Source of the DNA: Collimonas antrihumi
GTDB lineage: Bacteria; Pseudomonadota; Gammaproteobacteria; Burkholderiales; Burkholderiaceae_D
Direction: 5' to 3'
Length of the DNA: 64,000 bases
NCBI RefSeq assembly: GCF_018304965.1
Contig: NZ_JAGQED010000006.1
Span: forward strand, 62,001-126,000
Shown here: one piece after another, positions 49,291-59,602 of the stretch
Numbering within the stretch: the stretch's first letter is position 1
Layout: each line of letters begins with the position of its first letter
Notes under the pieces: generated by a model
The model's database searches: none
What the model was told of the DNA's origin: nothing
The model's input: only the letters and a program-made list of their open reading frames with translations
Position numbers and translations under genes: made by a program

Positions 49291-49841
49291 GGTGTCGCCT
49301 TCGGACGTGGCTGGATCACTGCGCGTATGCGTCCGGCGCCAGACTGGCTGGTGCCGTTGACCGTATTGTTGACTGAATAGAATTCAGTGCGGCTGTCGTA
49401 GGAAATGAATTCGCCGTTCACTTCGTCAGTCGGCTTGTCGCCTTGCAGGCGGCGCATTTGCGCCTTCGAAAACAGCTTGGTGACTTCGGTCTTGCCGTCG
49501 TATTCAATGCGTTCGGCATGGCCGTCGATCCACAGGTCCGGACCGCCGTCGCGCTTTTGACGGAACGTCGCCAGCTTGCCTGCATCCGCATATAAGGTGG
49601 CGTATTGATAGCCCGACGGATCGGTGGTCACCACCACGCGATCGGCTTTCATCAGCAGCGTGCCGCGCGTCAGGACCACGTTACCGGTGGCGACGTTGAC
49701 TTGCTTGACGTCGTCATAAGTAAGCTGGTCGGAATCGATCAGTGTGGGTTTCTCGGAGTCTGCTTTTTCCGCATGCGCCACACCTGTGGCGCCGATGCTG
49801 ATGCCGAGTAATAGCAGAGATATGAAAAAGATTCGTTTCAT
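49287..49841 (-). CDS. lptA: Lipopolysaccharide transport periplasmic protein LptA
   Basis: The 184-residue product has a signal peptide ([20 protein letters not shown], cleaved after AHA) and the OstA/LptA beta-jellyroll with [20 protein letters not shown] and [19 protein letters not shown]. LptA filaments bridge the periplasm. The ATG at 49841 is preferred since it starts the signal peptide and follows AGGA. An in-frame ATG at 49946 overlaps the lptC stop (ATGA) but would bury the signal peptide. Confidence 0.94.
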   Translation of the reverse strand: MKRIFFISLLLLGISIGATGVAHAEKADSEKPTLIDSDQLTYDDVKQVNVATGNVVLTRGTLLMKADRVVVTTDPSGYQYATLYADAGKLATFRQKRDGGPDLWIDGHAERIEYDGKTEVTKLFSKAQMRRLQGDKPTDEVNGEFISYDSRTEFYSVNNTVNGTSQSGAGRIRAVIQPRPKATP

Positions 49842-49942
49842 GAAAAATCCTGGGTAAAGGATAGAGCTGTATGCATAAAATTGGTTGTGATGATTGCGAT
49901 GGATCGCAATGAGTTGCAAAGGGTGCATATGATCGTCGTCGC

Positions 49943-50536
49943 TCAACGCGGTGTCGGCGGAAAGACGCCATGCACCTTGCTGAACAGTTTCAGTACACGC
50001 GTGGAATTGTTGAAATCCATGCCGGTACCGTGCAGTATCGATTGCCCCAGCGTGAGTTCCACCGGTTTGTCTGATTGCATGACATCGTCGTCTGGCAATA
50101 ACAGCAGATACTCGGATTTCAGGTGAAAATTATCTGCCTTCGGCGTCTTCGGCCGATCCGCATTAACGTCGCCGTATAAATGCACCTTGCTATTGTTGTC
50201 TTCAATCTTGCCGCGGTTCGCGCGCAGGTTCATCGGCGGCTTTTCTTTGTCCAGGCTATGGATCAGCGGCTTTTGAACGTCAAACGAATCGTCCGCCGGA
50301 TTGTGCGTCAGCCGATCACCGGAGATGTTGTAGCGCGGCAGTCCGCTGGGTGACATTTGCACGTAGTTGAAATGCTCGACAAAGTAATCCGGCTCGGTGC
50401 GCGCCGCCTTGGGCAGCGAATCCTCTGTATGTTTGTTCATCACCTGCACCAGCCAGAAACTGCCGAGCGCCAGCAAGATGAACAATATCAGCAACAGCAG
50501 GAAGCGAAAGCGATAAGCGGTGCGCAGATTTTTCAT
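49943..50536 (-). CDS. lptC: Lipopolysaccharide export protein LptC
   Basis: The 197-residue bitopic protein has one N-terminal membrane segment (FLLLLILFILLALGSFWLV) and a periplasmic LptC domain with EHFNYVQMSPSGLPRYNISG. It receives lipopolysaccharide from LptB2FG and hands it to LptA. It overlaps kdsC by four bases, and a 101-bp gap separates it from the chosen lptA start. Confidence 0.93.
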   Translation of the reverse strand: MKNLRTAYRFRFLLLLILFILLALGSFWLVQVMNKHTEDSLPKAARTEPDYFVEHFNYVQMSPSGLPRYNISGDRLTHNPADDSFDVQKPLIHSLDKEKPPMNLRANRGKIEDNNSKVHLYGDVNADRPKTPKADNFHLKSEYLLLLPDDDVMQSDKPVELTLGQSILHGTGMDFNNSTRVLKLFSKVHGVFPPTPR

Positions 50537-51123
50537 GCTTTACCTGGCCCTGGCGGAGTTGCACGCAGAGTAGCGCGCAGATACGATGCCAATGCGCCGT
50601 CATAGGTATTTTGCGCACGCATGATCAGGTCGCAGATTTCGCGTGCCGCACCGTGGCCGCCGCCGGCCTGGGTGACGTAGTGTACGCGACTTCTGACATC
50701 CGGATGGCCGTTCGGCACGCTGGCGGCAAAACCGACTTGCGACAGGATCGGCAGGTCGATCACATCGTCGCCGATGAATCCGCATGCGTCCGGCGTCAGT
50801 TGCAGGTGCGCCAGCAATGCGATAAAAGCCGCATGCTTGTCATGTACGCCTTGATGCACATGGGCGATGCCGAGGTCGCTGGCGCGACGGCTCACAATCG
50901 CCGACTGGCGTGCGCTGATGATCGCAGTGGCGACGCCGCTTTGCTGCAGCTGTTTGATGCCATGCCCATCGAGCACGTTAAAGCGTTTGAGTTGTTCGCC
51001 GTCGGCGCCGTACATCAGGCCGCCGTCGGTCAGGATGCCGTCGACATCGAAAATCATCAGGCGGACCCGCGCGGCACGCGCTGTCAGATCGGCCGTGTCG
51101 CCATGGTTAGCCAGGGTCGTCAT
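50533..51123 (-). CDS. kdsC: 3-deoxy-D-manno-octulosonate 8-phosphate phosphatase
   Basis: The 196-residue HAD enzyme has motif I FDVDGILTDGGL (D26, D28) and lacks a cap domain, as in KdsC: ISARQSAIVSRRASDLGI and GFIGDDVIDLPILSQVGFA are family segments. It releases phosphate from Kdo-8-phosphate for lipopolysaccharide core synthesis. The C terminus extends somewhat beyond E. coli KdsC. It overlaps the kdsD stop by one base. Confidence 0.95.
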   Translation of the reverse strand: MTTLANHGDTADLTARAARVRLMIFDVDGILTDGGLMYGADGEQLKRFNVLDGHGIKQLQQSGVATAIISARQSAIVSRRASDLGIAHVHQGVHDKHAAFIALLAHLQLTPDACGFIGDDVIDLPILSQVGFAASVPNGHPDVRSRVHYVTQAGGGHGAAREICDLIMRAQNTYDGALASYLRATLRATPPGPGKA

Positions 51124-52154
51124 CAGATCACCTTGGCACGGGTCAGGTCATGGATATGCAGCGCGCCGACCAGCTTGCCGGTGGCATCGCTTACCAGCAG
51201 TTGATTGATGCGGAACTGCTCCATCATATGCACCGCGTCGACCGCCAGCTGATCGGGGCCGATGGTGCGCGGATTGGCGTGCATCACATCGGCAATCGTC
51301 AGTTTGGTGAAGTCTTGCACCTGCTCGATCAGGCGCCGCAGATCGCCATCGGTAAACACGCCGATGGCATGGAAATGTTCGTCCACCACGGCGGTCATGG
51401 CGATCCCCTTTCGGGTGATCTCAAGCAACGCCATCGACAGCGATACATCCGCAGTCACCGCCGGGATTGCTTCGCCGCTGCGCATGACGTCACGTACATG
51501 GGTCAGCAGACGGCGTCCGAGTGCGCCGCCAGGATGGGAGCGGGCGAAATCTTCCTCGCGGAAGCCACGCGCATCCAGCAGCGCTACCGCCAAGGCATCG
51601 CCCATCGCCAAGGTAGCGGTGGTGCTGGCGGTGGGGGCCAGATTCAAAGGACAGGCTTCCTGGTCCACCTTGACATTCAGGTGCACGTTGGCGAGCTGCG
51701 CCAATGCCGAGCCGTCATTGCCGGTCATCGCGATCAGGCTGGCGCCCATGCGTTTGATAATCGGCACAATTGCCATCAGTTCGGCGGTTTCGCCCGAATT
51801 GGAGATGGCGATGAACGCATCGTCCTCAGTCACCATGCCGAGGTCGCCATGCGCCGCTTCAGCCGGATGGATGAACAGTGCCGGCGTGCCGGTAGAGGCC
51901 AGCGTGGCGGCGATCTTGCGGGCGATGTGGCCGGATTTTCCGATGCCGGATACGACCACCCGGCCGTTGCAGTTGAGCAGCAAGGCAATCGCTTGGGCGA
52001 AGGGATCGCTGACGTTGTCGGAGATCCTGTTTTTCAATGCAATAATGGCATCGGCTTCGATTTGCAGAGTGCCGCGGGCAAGCTCCAGCGCACGGCCGGC
52101 ATCGAATGACTTGGACAGGGATTGGGGCAAAATTTTGGTATCGGGTAGACTCAT
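51123..52154 (-). CDS. kdsD: Arabinose-5-phosphate isomerase
   Basis: The 343-residue protein has a SIS domain (VVSGIGKSGHIARKIAATLA, and HPAEAAHGDLGMV) in its first half and two CBS domains from about residue 215. It interconverts ribulose-5-phosphate and arabinose-5-phosphate, the first step to Kdo. It opens the kdsD-kdsC-lptC-lptA-lptB gene string and is divergent from the Kef-type transporter gene across 134 bases. Confidence 0.96.
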   Translation of the reverse strand: MSLPDTKILPQSLSKSFDAGRALELARGTLQIEADAIIALKNRISDNVSDPFAQAIALLLNCNGRVVVSGIGKSGHIARKIAATLASTGTPALFIHPAEAAHGDLGMVTEDDAFIAISNSGETAELMAIVPIIKRMGASLIAMTGNDGSALAQLANVHLNVKVDQEACPLNLAPTASTTATLAMGDALAVALLDARGFREEDFARSHPGGALGRRLLTHVRDVMRSGEAIPAVTADVSLSMALLEITRKGIAMTAVVDEHFHAIGVFTDGDLRRLIEQVQDFTKLTIADVMHANPRTIGPDQLAVDAVHMMEQFRINQLLVSDATGKLVGALHIHDLTRAKVI

Positions 52155-52288
52155 CCCGAAAGTATAAACGAAATCCTAAAGCAAAAAACTTGCCAGTCTT
52201 CATCGGCTTCAATTAATCTGTCTTCGACCCTTCGCAAATTAGCGTTGCCGCAACATAATGTTGATATTGAATTAATTGATTGCCAATA

Positions 52289-54319
52289 ATGCTTTCCGGA
52301 CTTGAACTGACAATCTTGTTGCTCGGCTCCGCCGTACTGGGGGTGGTGGCTTTTCGCAGCTTCCATTTGCCACCCATGCTGGGCTATCTGGTGGTGGGCA
52401 TCCTGATCGGCCCGCATGCGCTGGGTTTTGCTGAAGATAACGCCACCACCCACGCCTTGGCTGAATTTGGCGTGGTGTTCCTGATGTTTTCGATCGGACT
52501 CGAGTTTTCGCTGCCGAAATTGACGGCAATGCGGCATATCGTGTTCGGACTGGGCATGGCGCAGGTGCTGCTGACCATTGGCGCCACCATGCTTTTCGCC
52601 TGGATGATGGCGATCGTCCTGCCGCAATTCACCAATATCAGCTGGCAGGCGGCGTTCGCCCTGGGCGGCGCGCTAACCATGTCATCCACCGCCATCGTCT
52701 CCAAGTTGCTGACGGAGCGAATGGAGCTGGAAACCGAGCATGGACGCCGCATCATCGGCATTCTGCTGTTTCAAGACCTGGCACTGGTGCCGTTGCTGAT
52801 TATCGTGCCGGCGCTCAGCGAGCATTCCGGCAACTTGCTGGCGACGCTGGCCTGGGCTAGCGGCAAGGCGGTGCTGCTGCTGGCGCTGCTGCTATTCTTC
52901 GGCCAGAAACTGATGCGGCGCTGGTTCCAGATCGTGGTGCGGCGCCGCTCGCAAGAGTTGTTCATGCTGAATCTGCTGTTGATCACGCTGGCGTCCGCAT
53001 GGATTACCGAACGCGCCGGTTTGTCGCTGGCGCTGGGCGCATTTATTGCCGGCATGCTGATTTCCGAAACCGAATACAAGCATCAGGTCGAAGAGGACAT
53101 CAAATCGTTTCGCGATGTCTTGCTGGGTTTGTTCTTCATCACTGTCGGCATGTTGCTGAATATGCGCCTGGTGATGGAGCACTGGTGGCTGGTATTGCTG
53201 TTGCTGATAGGCCCGGTGTTCCTCAAGTTCGTATTGATCACCCTATTGGCAAAAATTTTTCGCTCTTCCACCGGCGTAGCGCTGCGTACCGGATTGGCGC
53301 TGGCGCAGGCAGGGGAGTTCGGCTTCGTGTTGCTGAATCAGGCTGGTGGTCTGCAACTGATCGATCCTTTGCTGATCCAATTGATCCTGGCATCCATGGT
53401 GCTGTCGATGCTGGCGGCTCCGTTCATCCTGGCCAAATCGGACGCGATTGTGATGAAACTGTCTTCTACCGAATGGATGATGCAGTCGCTGGCCTTGACC
53501 CAGATTGCAGCGCGCACGATGGCGACCAAGAAGCATGTGATCATTGCCGGCTTCGGCCGCAGCGGCCAAAGCCTGGCCAAGCTGTTGAAGGAAGAGGGTA
53601 TCGATTATCACGCGCTGGATCTCGATCCGGACCGCGTGCGCGACGCCCGCGCAGCCGGCGCCCAGGTTTCCTATGGCGACGCCTCGCGCCGCGAGAGCCT
53701 GGTGGCAGCTGGCGTGCATCGCGCCGCCGCCCTGGTGATCACCTATGCCAGCACGCCATCCGCCCTGAAAGTGCTGCACCATGTCAGCGAACTGGCGCCA
53801 ACGCTGCCGGTGATCGTGCGCAGCTACGACGATACCGATCTCGACCAGTTGCGTGCCGCTGGCGCTACCGAAGTGGTGCCGGAAGCCATGGAGGGCAGCT
53901 TGATGCTGGCCTCGCATGCGCTGGTCATGCTGGGAGTGCCTTTGCGTCGCGTGGTGCACCGGGTGCAGGCTACGCGTGATGAGCGCTATGCCACCTTGCG
54001 CGGATTTTTCCACGGCATCGATGATGCACCGGATGCCGCCGATCATTTGCAAGTGCGCTTGCATTCAGTGGCGTTGCCGCCAGGCGCGCGCGCCATCGGC
54101 CGCTCGCTGGCCTGGCTGGGCTTGCCTGAAATGGGCGCTGAGATCACAGCTTTGCGGCGCGGCCGCAGTGGTATTGCCATCACACCGGAGGCAGTGCTGC
54201 AGGCAGGGGACATTGTCGTTTTGCGTGGCGCCGCGGATGCTATCTCCCGCGCCGAAGGGCGTTTGCTGCAAGCGTGGACTAGCGCCGGCACCAGTCATCA
54301 TAGCGACGAAGATTTTTGA
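52289..54319 (+). CDS. Kef-type monovalent cation:proton antiporter with RCK domain
   Basis: The 676-residue protein has a CPA2 antiporter membrane domain (about 12 hydrophobic segments, residues 1-385), then an RCK-N nucleotide-binding domain starting HVIIAGFGRSGQSLAKLLKE near residue 416, and a C-terminal TrkA-C-like domain near 580-660. Such proteins mediate K+ or Na+ efflux and are gated by nucleotides or glutathione adducts; ion choice cannot be fixed. The ATG at 52289 is preferred to the in-frame TTG at 52280. The pairing with kdsD is common in Burkholderiales and Pseudomonas, as I recall. Confidence 0.9.
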   Translation: MLSGLELTILLLGSAVLGVVAFRSFHLPPMLGYLVVGILIGPHALGFAEDNATTHALAEFGVVFLMFSIGLEFSLPKLTAMRHIVFGLGMAQVLLTIGATMLFAWMMAIVLPQFTNISWQAAFALGGALTMSSTAIVSKLLTERMELETEHGRRIIGILLFQDLALVPLLIIVPALSEHSGNLLATLAWASGKAVLLLALLLFFGQKLMRRWFQIVVRRRSQELFMLNLLLITLASAWITERAGLSLALGAFIAGMLISETEYKHQVEEDIKSFRDVLLGLFFITVGMLLNMRLVMEHWWLVLLLLIGPVFLKFVLITLLAKIFRSSTGVALRTGLALAQAGEFGFVLLNQAGGLQLIDPLLIQLILASMVLSMLAAPFILAKSDAIVMKLSSTEWMMQSLALTQIAARTMATKKHVIIAGFGRSGQSLAKLLKEEGIDYHALDLDPDRVRDARAAGAQVSYGDASRRESLVAAGVHRAAALVITYASTPSALKVLHHVSELAPTLPVIVRSYDDTDLDQLRAAGATEVVPEAMEGSLMLASHALVMLGVPLRRVVHRVQATRDERYATLRGFFHGIDDAPDAADHLQVRLHSVALPPGARAIGRSLAWLGLPEMGAEITALRRGRSGIAITPEAVLQAGDIVVLRGAADAISRAEGRLLQAWTSAGTSHHSDEDF

Positions 54320-54337
54320 GAATAATACCCATTCTCA
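54317..54337 (+). promoter_or_regulatory. Fur-box-like palindrome
   Basis: TGAGAAT (54317-54323) and ATTCTCA (54331-54337) are inverted repeats around an AT-rich centre (AATACCC), and the downstream TCATTCAAT extends the similarity. This fits the overlapping GA(T/G)AAT hexamers of betaproteobacterial Fur sites. It overlaps the stop codon of the antiporter gene and lies 36 bases before the PepSY protein gene, a suitable operator position. Confidence 0.55.
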
Positions 54338-54372
54338 TTCAATAGACATTTACAATACTCGCTTTATGCAAG

Positions 54373-55545
54373 ATGCAAGCGAGTTTGATTGTGAAAAAAA
54401 CAATGCGTCACTGGTTGGTGAAGTTACATCGTTACAGCGGTTTGTTGCTGTCCTTGTTCCTTGTCATGGCGGGCCTGACTGGCGCAGCGCTGGCGTTTAA
54501 CGATGACATCGACGCCTGGCTTAATCCGCAGTTCTATCATCTCGCCTCGACCGGCAGCAAGCAACCCATCGATGCCCTGGCGGCCCGGGTTGAGCACGAC
54601 TATCCGCACGCGCGGCTGGCTTTTTTTGCCATGGAGCAGGACGCCAATGCGCCGCTCCAGGTTAAATTGCGTCCACGCAAACCGAACGACGAGCTGCCAG
54701 TGGATACGGTATTTATCGATCCGGTCACCGCTACCGTAGTCGGCGAACGCAACACCAAAGCGGTCAGCCTGGCGCCGCAAAACCTGATGCCGTTTCTATT
54801 CCGCTTGCATCGCTATCTGTTGCTGGACAAGCCCGGCGCCATCATCTCCGGCAGTCTCGGTTTGTTGTGGGTAGCGACGCTATTGATCGGCTTCGCATTG
54901 GCCTGGCCCAAGCATCGCAATGGCTGGAGAAAAGCATTGTCGATCAAACGCGGCGCCGGCAGTTTTCGCCTGATGTACGACTTGCATCGCACGGTAGGCC
55001 TGGTTGCTGGAATATTACTGGTGATAACGGCGTTTACAGGTGCTGTAATGAATTTGCCGGACGTCGCCCGTCCATTGATATCCAGCCTGTCGGCGCTGAC
55101 GCCGCCGCCCAAGGGTTCGAGTGCTGAAGGAAAGTCGCAAATCAACTGGCAGCAAGCGTTGGCAGCAGCACAGGCAACCCTGCCGCTGGCCACTCCGGCG
55201 CGTATCGCGCGTGACGAGAAACACGGCGTTTATCAAGTCCGTTTGCGCCAGCCGGATGACATCCAGGACGGCGGCAGTGTGCGGGTATTTATCGACGCTG
55301 CAGACGGCCATGTGCTGCGCGCGCTGGATCCATTAAAAGGTTCCGCCGGCGATGCCTTCATGGGCGTGCAGTACGGCTTGCATACCGGTCAGATACTGGG
55401 TTTGCCGGGCAAAATACTGGTCGCATTCCTGGGTTTGCTGCCGCTCTTGTTCATGATTACCGGAATCGCCATCTGGCTGCAAAAGCGGAAATCGGAAACC
55501 TTGGCGCGCACGCGCCGTTTGCACCTGGCTTCAATGGCTCAGTAG
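54373..55545 (+). CDS. PepSY-domain membrane protein (iron-regulated PiuB-like)
   Basis: The 390-residue protein has four hydrophobic segments and PepSY-associated helices: LHRYSGLLLSLFLVMAGLTG at the N terminus, a pair near residues 160-180, DLHRTVGLVAGILLVITAFT and a last segment near 360-380. Membrane histidines (LVKLHRYSG, LFRLHRYLLL, YDLHRTVG) could ligate haem, as in flavocytochrome-like ferric reductases of the PiuB group. The Fur-box-like site just upstream supports a role in iron acquisition. Later starts at 54391 (GTG) or 54403 (ATG) are possible. It overlaps the convergent PhyH gene by 15 bases. Confidence 0.82.
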   Translation: MQASLIVKKTMRHWLVKLHRYSGLLLSLFLVMAGLTGAALAFNDDIDAWLNPQFYHLASTGSKQPIDALAARVEHDYPHARLAFFAMEQDANAPLQVKLRPRKPNDELPVDTVFIDPVTATVVGERNTKAVSLAPQNLMPFLFRLHRYLLLDKPGAIISGSLGLLWVATLLIGFALAWPKHRNGWRKALSIKRGAGSFRLMYDLHRTVGLVAGILLVITAFTGAVMNLPDVARPLISSLSALTPPPKGSSAEGKSQINWQQALAAAQATLPLATPARIARDEKHGVYQVRLRQPDDIQDGGSVRVFIDAADGHVLRALDPLKGSAGDAFMGVQYGLHTGQILGLPGKILVAFLGLLPLLFMITGIAIWLQKRKSETLARTRRLHLASMAQ

Positions 55546-56310
55546 AATATCTTCCGAGGCGGCAGAGCGGCTGCCTGGCACCGGCTGGTTGCTTTGTCCA
55601 TGATAAGCAAATACCACCGATTCCTTGACCGCTTCGGTATTGTTCCGGCCGGCTGCGTGGAACAAGCCGCTATGGAAAAAGACCACATCGCCTTGCTGCA
55701 GTTCTACCGCTTTTCCTTGTGCAAACAAAGCCTGGTTTTCGGCGACTTCCGGGCGCAGGAAATCCAGCTGGTCCATTTGTTCAGGCTTGATATCGAAGCG
55801 GTGCGAGCCTGGAATAAAGCGCAGGCCGCCATTGTTCTGGTTCTCGCTATCGAGCGCAAGCCAGACCGAAATCAACTCGTTGCGCGGGAACGACCAGTAG
55901 CGGATATCGCGATGCCAGCCGGTGGCGGTGCCGAAATGCGGGTGCTTGGTCATCACGCAATTGTGATGCGACAAAGTCAGGCATACCGGCTCGCCGAGCA
56001 GCAGTTCCAGCATCGCCACCAGTTGCGGATTGCGAGCCCAGGCGCGATAGCTGTCGTGTCGCTGATAGGCATTGCGCAGGCGCCGCGCAGTGCGGCCGCC
56101 GACGCTATCGAGCGATTTCGGCGCGCCGGCGTAGCCGACTTCGGTTTCGTATTCCAGCGGCGCCACCGCCTGCGCCAGATGATCGTTGGCAGTGGCTATC
56201 ATCAGCTCGCAATCCGCCGCCGGCACCATACGCGGCAAGATCAGATAACCGTCTTTTTCAAAGGCGGCGATTTGCGCTGCGGACAGCGCCGGAGTGGTGT
56301 TGGTAGACAT
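55531..56310 (-). CDS. PhyH-family Fe(II)/2-oxoglutarate dioxygenase
   Basis: The 259-residue protein has the phytanoyl-CoA dioxygenase fold: the iron-binding HxD motif is H133-R-D135 in GWHRDIRYWSFPRNELISVW, and a distal histidine, H218 (SGLFHAAGRN), with Arg222 as likely 2-oxoglutarate contact. GGLRFIPGSHRFD is also typical. Substrates in this family range from halogenated amino acids to hydroxyectoine and phosphonates, so the substrate is unknown. It stands alone between the PepSY gene and uvrA. Confidence 0.85.
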   Translation of the reverse strand: MSTNTTPALSAAQIAAFEKDGYLILPRMVPAADCELMIATANDHLAQAVAPLEYETEVGYAGAPKSLDSVGGRTARRLRNAYQRHDSYRAWARNPQLVAMLELLLGEPVCLTLSHHNCVMTKHPHFGTATGWHRDIRYWSFPRNELISVWLALDSENQNNGGLRFIPGSHRFDIKPEQMDQLDFLRPEVAENQALFAQGKAVELQQGDVVFFHSGLFHAAGRNNTEAVKESVVFAYHGQSNQPVPGSRSAASEDILLSH

Positions 56311-56412
56311 GGTTATCTCGTTATTTCATTTATTATTTTATTGCATTCCATTGGGGTAAACCAAGCCCGAGCGCCGCTGCGCCCGGATCGGATGGCCGCC
56401 GTTGTGAAATGG

Positions 56413-59280
56413 TTATTTATTTTTCTGCAGTAAAGGCCCCAAATATTTACCGGTGACACTGGCCGAGTTTGCCGCCACCTGCTCCGGCGTACCGGTAGCA
56501 ATGATACGGCCACCGCCGGCGCCGCCTTCTGGCCCGAGGTCGATCAGCCAGTCGGCGGTTTTGATGACATCCAGGTTATGTTCGATGATGACCACGGTAT
56601 TGCCCTGGTTACGCAGGCGGTGGATCACTTTCAGCAGCAGGTCGATGTCATGGAAATGCAGGCCGGTAGTCGGTTCATCCAGGATGTACAGGGTGCGGCC
56701 GGTGTCGCGTTTCGACAGTTCCAGCGACAGCTTGACCCGCTGCGCTTCGCCGCCCGACAAGGTGGTTGCGCTTTGGCCGAGCCGGATATAGCCGAGGCCC
56801 ACATCCAGCAGCGTATGCAATTTACGCGCGATGATCGGCACCGGCTTGAAGAATTCGTAGGCTTCCTCCACCGTCATGGCCAGCACTTCGGTAATGTTCT
56901 TACCCTTGTATTGCACCTCCAGCGTTTCGCGGTTGTAGCGCTTGCCGTGGCAGACATCGCATGGCACATACACGTCCGGCAGGAAGTGCATTTCAACCTT
57001 GATCACGCCATCGCCCTGGCAGGCTTCGCAGCGGCCGCCCTTGACGTTGAACGAGAAGCGCCCGGCGTTATAGCCGCGTTCCTTGGCCATCGGCACGGTA
57101 GAGAACAAGTCGCGGATCGGTGTAAACAAGCCGGTATAGGTCGCCGGATTGGAACGCGGCGTGCGTCCGATTGGCGCCTGGTCGACCGAGATCACCTTGT
57201 CGAAATGCTCCAGCCCGCCGATCGATTCATGCGCCGCCGGCTCTGCTTGCGAGCCGTACAGGTGACGCGCCGCGGCGTGATACAGCGTATCGTTGACCAG
57301 CGTCGATTTGCCCGAACCGGAAACGCCGGTAACGCAGGTCAGCAAGCCGACCGGCAAATTCATCGTGACATTCTTCAGGTTGTTGCCAGTGGCGCCGGTG
57401 ATGATGAACTGGCGATCAGGATCGGCCGGCGTGCGTTTTTCCGGTACCGCGATCTTCAGCGTGCCGTTCAGGTATTTGGCCGTCAGCGATTTTTTGCTCT
57501 TGAGAATCTGCTCCAGCGTACCTTCGGCAATCACCTCGCCGCCATGCACGCCCGCGCCCAGCCCCATGTCGACCACATAGTCGGCGGTGCGGATTGCATC
57601 TTCATCGTGCTCCACCACCAGCACGCTATTGCCGATGTCGCGCAGATGGCGCAAGGTTTCGATCAGGCGATCGTTATCGCGCTGATGCAAGCCGATCGAC
57701 GGTTCATCCAGCACGTACATGACGCCGGTCAGGCCAGAACCGATTTGCGAAGCCAGCCGGATCCGTTGCGCCTCGCCGCCGGACAAGGTATCGGCGCTGC
57801 GTTCCAGCGACAGGTAATCGAGACCCACATTGTTGAGGAAGGTCAGGCGCGAAACGATTTCCTTGATGATGCGGTCAGCGATTTCTTTCTTGGCGCCGGT
57901 CAGTTTCAGCTTTTCGAAGAACGATAAAGTCTCGCGCAGCGGCGTCGCCGCGACTTCGTAAATGGCTCTTTCCTGTTTGCCGTTGCCAACCTTGACGAAA
58001 CGCGCTTCGACGCGCAACCGCGCGCCGTGGCAGGACGGGCATTCTTTTTCGTTGATGAACTTGGCCAGTTCTTCTTTGACCGCCATCGAATCCGTCTCGC
58101 GATAACGTCGCTGCAGATTGTTGACCACGCCTTCAAACGTGTGTTCCTTGATCACGGTACGGCCGCGTTCATTGACATAGCTGAACGGAATGGTTTCCTT
58201 GCCGGAGCCGTACAACACAGCTTGCTGGGATTTTTCCGGCAGCTTTTCGAACGGCACATCGATGTCGAAATCATAGTGCGCCGCGATGTTGGTCAGCATC
58301 TGGAAGTAGAACTGATTGCGTCTGTCCCAACCCTTGACGGCACCGCTGGCCAGCGACAGGTTAGGGAAGGCGACGATGCGCTTAGGATCGAAAAATTCGA
58401 TGTGGCCCAGGCCATCGCATTCCGGGCAGGCGCCCATCGGATTATTGAAAGAGAATAGACGCGGCTCAAGCTCCTGCAGTGAATAACCGCAGGTCGGGCA
58501 GGCGAATTTGTTGGAATACACGTGCTCGGCGCCGCTGTCCATTTCCAACGCAATCGCGCGGCCTTCAGCCAAGCGCAATGCGGTTTCGAAACTTTCAGCC
58601 AGCCGTTGCTTGGTGTCTGCCTTTACCTTCAAGCGATCGATCACCACATCGATGGTGTGCTTTTCGGTTTTCTTCAGCTTGGGCAAATCGTCGACTTCAT
58701 AAATCTTGGCAGTACCAGTGCCGCTCTGAATGCGGAAGCGCACAAAACCATGTGCCTGCATCTGCTCAAACAGGTCGACATGCTCGCCCTTGCGATTCGC
58801 CACCACCGGCGCCAGGATCATCAGCTTGGTATCTTCCGGCATTGCCAGCACCGCATCCACCATCTGCGACACCGACTGCGCCGCCAGCGGCTTCTCCGGA
58901 TGATCCGGGCAATACGGCGTGCCGACACGTGCGTACAGCAAACGCAGATAATCGTGGATCTCGGTCACCGTGCCAACGGTGGAGCGCGGATTATGCGAAG
59001 TCGCTTTCTGTTCGATCGAAATCGCCGGCGACAAACCTTCAATCAGGTCGACATCCGGTTTTTCCATCAACTGCAGGAATTGCCTGGCGTAAGAAGACAG
59101 CGATTCGACATAGCGCCGCTGACCTTCCGCATACAGCGTGTCAAATGCCAGCGACGATTTGCCGGAGCCGGACAAGCCGGTGATCACGATCAGTTTGTTG
59201 CGCGGTAAATCCAGATTGATATTCTTGAGGTTATGCGTGCGCGCACCCCGGATGCGGATTTCTTCCCGTTTATTGTCCAT
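56413..59280 (-). CDS. uvrA: Excinuclease ABC subunit A
   Basis: The 955-residue ABC ATPase has two nucleotide-binding halves: Walker [20 protein letters not shown] near residue 34 and [19 protein letters not shown] near 655; signatures [16 protein letters not shown] and [16 protein letters not shown]; and zinc-binding cysteines CPTCGYS...CPECDGLG and CEACQGDG...CDVCHGKRY. It recognises bulky DNA lesions in nucleotide excision repair. No clear LexA box was found upstream. Confidence 0.98.
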   Translation of the reverse strand: MDNKREEIRIRGARTHNLKNINLDLPRNKLIVITGLSGSGKSSLAFDTLYAEGQRRYVESLSSYARQFLQLMEKPDVDLIEGLSPAISIEQKATSHNPRSTVGTVTEIHDYLRLLYARVGTPYCPDHPEKPLAAQSVSQMVDAVLAMPEDTKLMILAPVVANRKGEHVDLFEQMQAHGFVRFRIQSGTGTAKIYEVDDLPKLKKTEKHTIDVVIDRLKVKADTKQRLAESFETALRLAEGRAIALEMDSGAEHVYSNKFACPTCGYSLQELEPRLFSFNNPMGACPECDGLGHIEFFDPKRIVAFPNLSLASGAVKGWDRRNQFYFQMLTNIAAHYDFDIDVPFEKLPEKSQQAVLYGSGKETIPFSYVNERGRTVIKEHTFEGVVNNLQRRYRETDSMAVKEELAKFINEKECPSCHGARLRVEARFVKVGNGKQERAIYEVAATPLRETLSFFEKLKLTGAKKEIADRIIKEIVSRLTFLNNVGLDYLSLERSADTLSGGEAQRIRLASQIGSGLTGVMYVLDEPSIGLHQRDNDRLIETLRHLRDIGNSVLVVEHDEDAIRTADYVVDMGLGAGVHGGEVIAEGTLEQILKSKKSLTAKYLNGTLKIAVPEKRTPADPDRQFIITGATGNNLKNVTMNLPVGLLTCVTGVSGSGKSTLVNDTLYHAAARHLYGSQAEPAAHESIGGLEHFDKVISVDQAPIGRTPRSNPATYTGLFTPIRDLFSTVPMAKERGYNAGRFSFNVKGGRCEACQGDGVIKVEMHFLPDVYVPCDVCHGKRYNRETLEVQYKGKNITEVLAMTVEEAYEFFKPVPIIARKLHTLLDVGLGYIRLGQSATTLSGGEAQRVKLSLELSKRDTGRTLYILDEPTTGLHFHDIDLLLKVIHRLRNQGNTVVIIEHNLDVIKTADWLIDLGPEGGAGGGRIIATGTPEQVAANSASVTGKYLGPLLQKNK

Positions 59281-59602
59281 CTACAGCTTTCAGCGTAAGT
59301 TTAAGGCCGTGTTGGCTTGTTGGAAATGCAATTTTCACGCCTGGAAGGCTTGCGGCTGCCATCGGCGGGAATGTCCAGCCGGTGCTGCAAATGCCATATC
59401 AAACGGATCAACCTGACACTATATCAGGGTCGGGATTTTGGAGTTTGGTCCGGCTATCTCGCGTGAATACGGTCGCGTGAAACGGTCGTGTGAATGCTGC
59501 GCGCCGGCGGAGTGAAGTGATGAGGGGAGAAGTATGAACCTGGAATGCATGAATCCCGGCCTGATTCAATGACTACTCGAATCAGGCTGGCGCAGCTACA
59601 CT
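59281..59602. other. 322-bp spacer between uvrA and a YXWGXW protein gene
   Basis: No gene is visible. It should carry the uvrA promoter on the minus strand. Short direct repeats of CGGTCG(C/T)GTGAA occur near 59471-59495, and CCTGATTC (59560-59567) faces GAATCAGG (59579-59586), a perfect stem downstream of the YXWGXW gene but without a T-run. Confidence 0.5.

Noticed and set aside
49842-49946. N-terminal extension of LptA from the ATG overlapping the lptC stop
   Set aside because: It would place 35 hydrophilic residues before the signal peptide; the ATG at 49841 has an AGGA site and yields a normal exported protein.
59400-59450. LexA-like box upstream of uvrA
   Set aside because: The best candidate (CCTGACACTATATCAGG region) does not match the CTGT-N8-ACAG consensus on either half.
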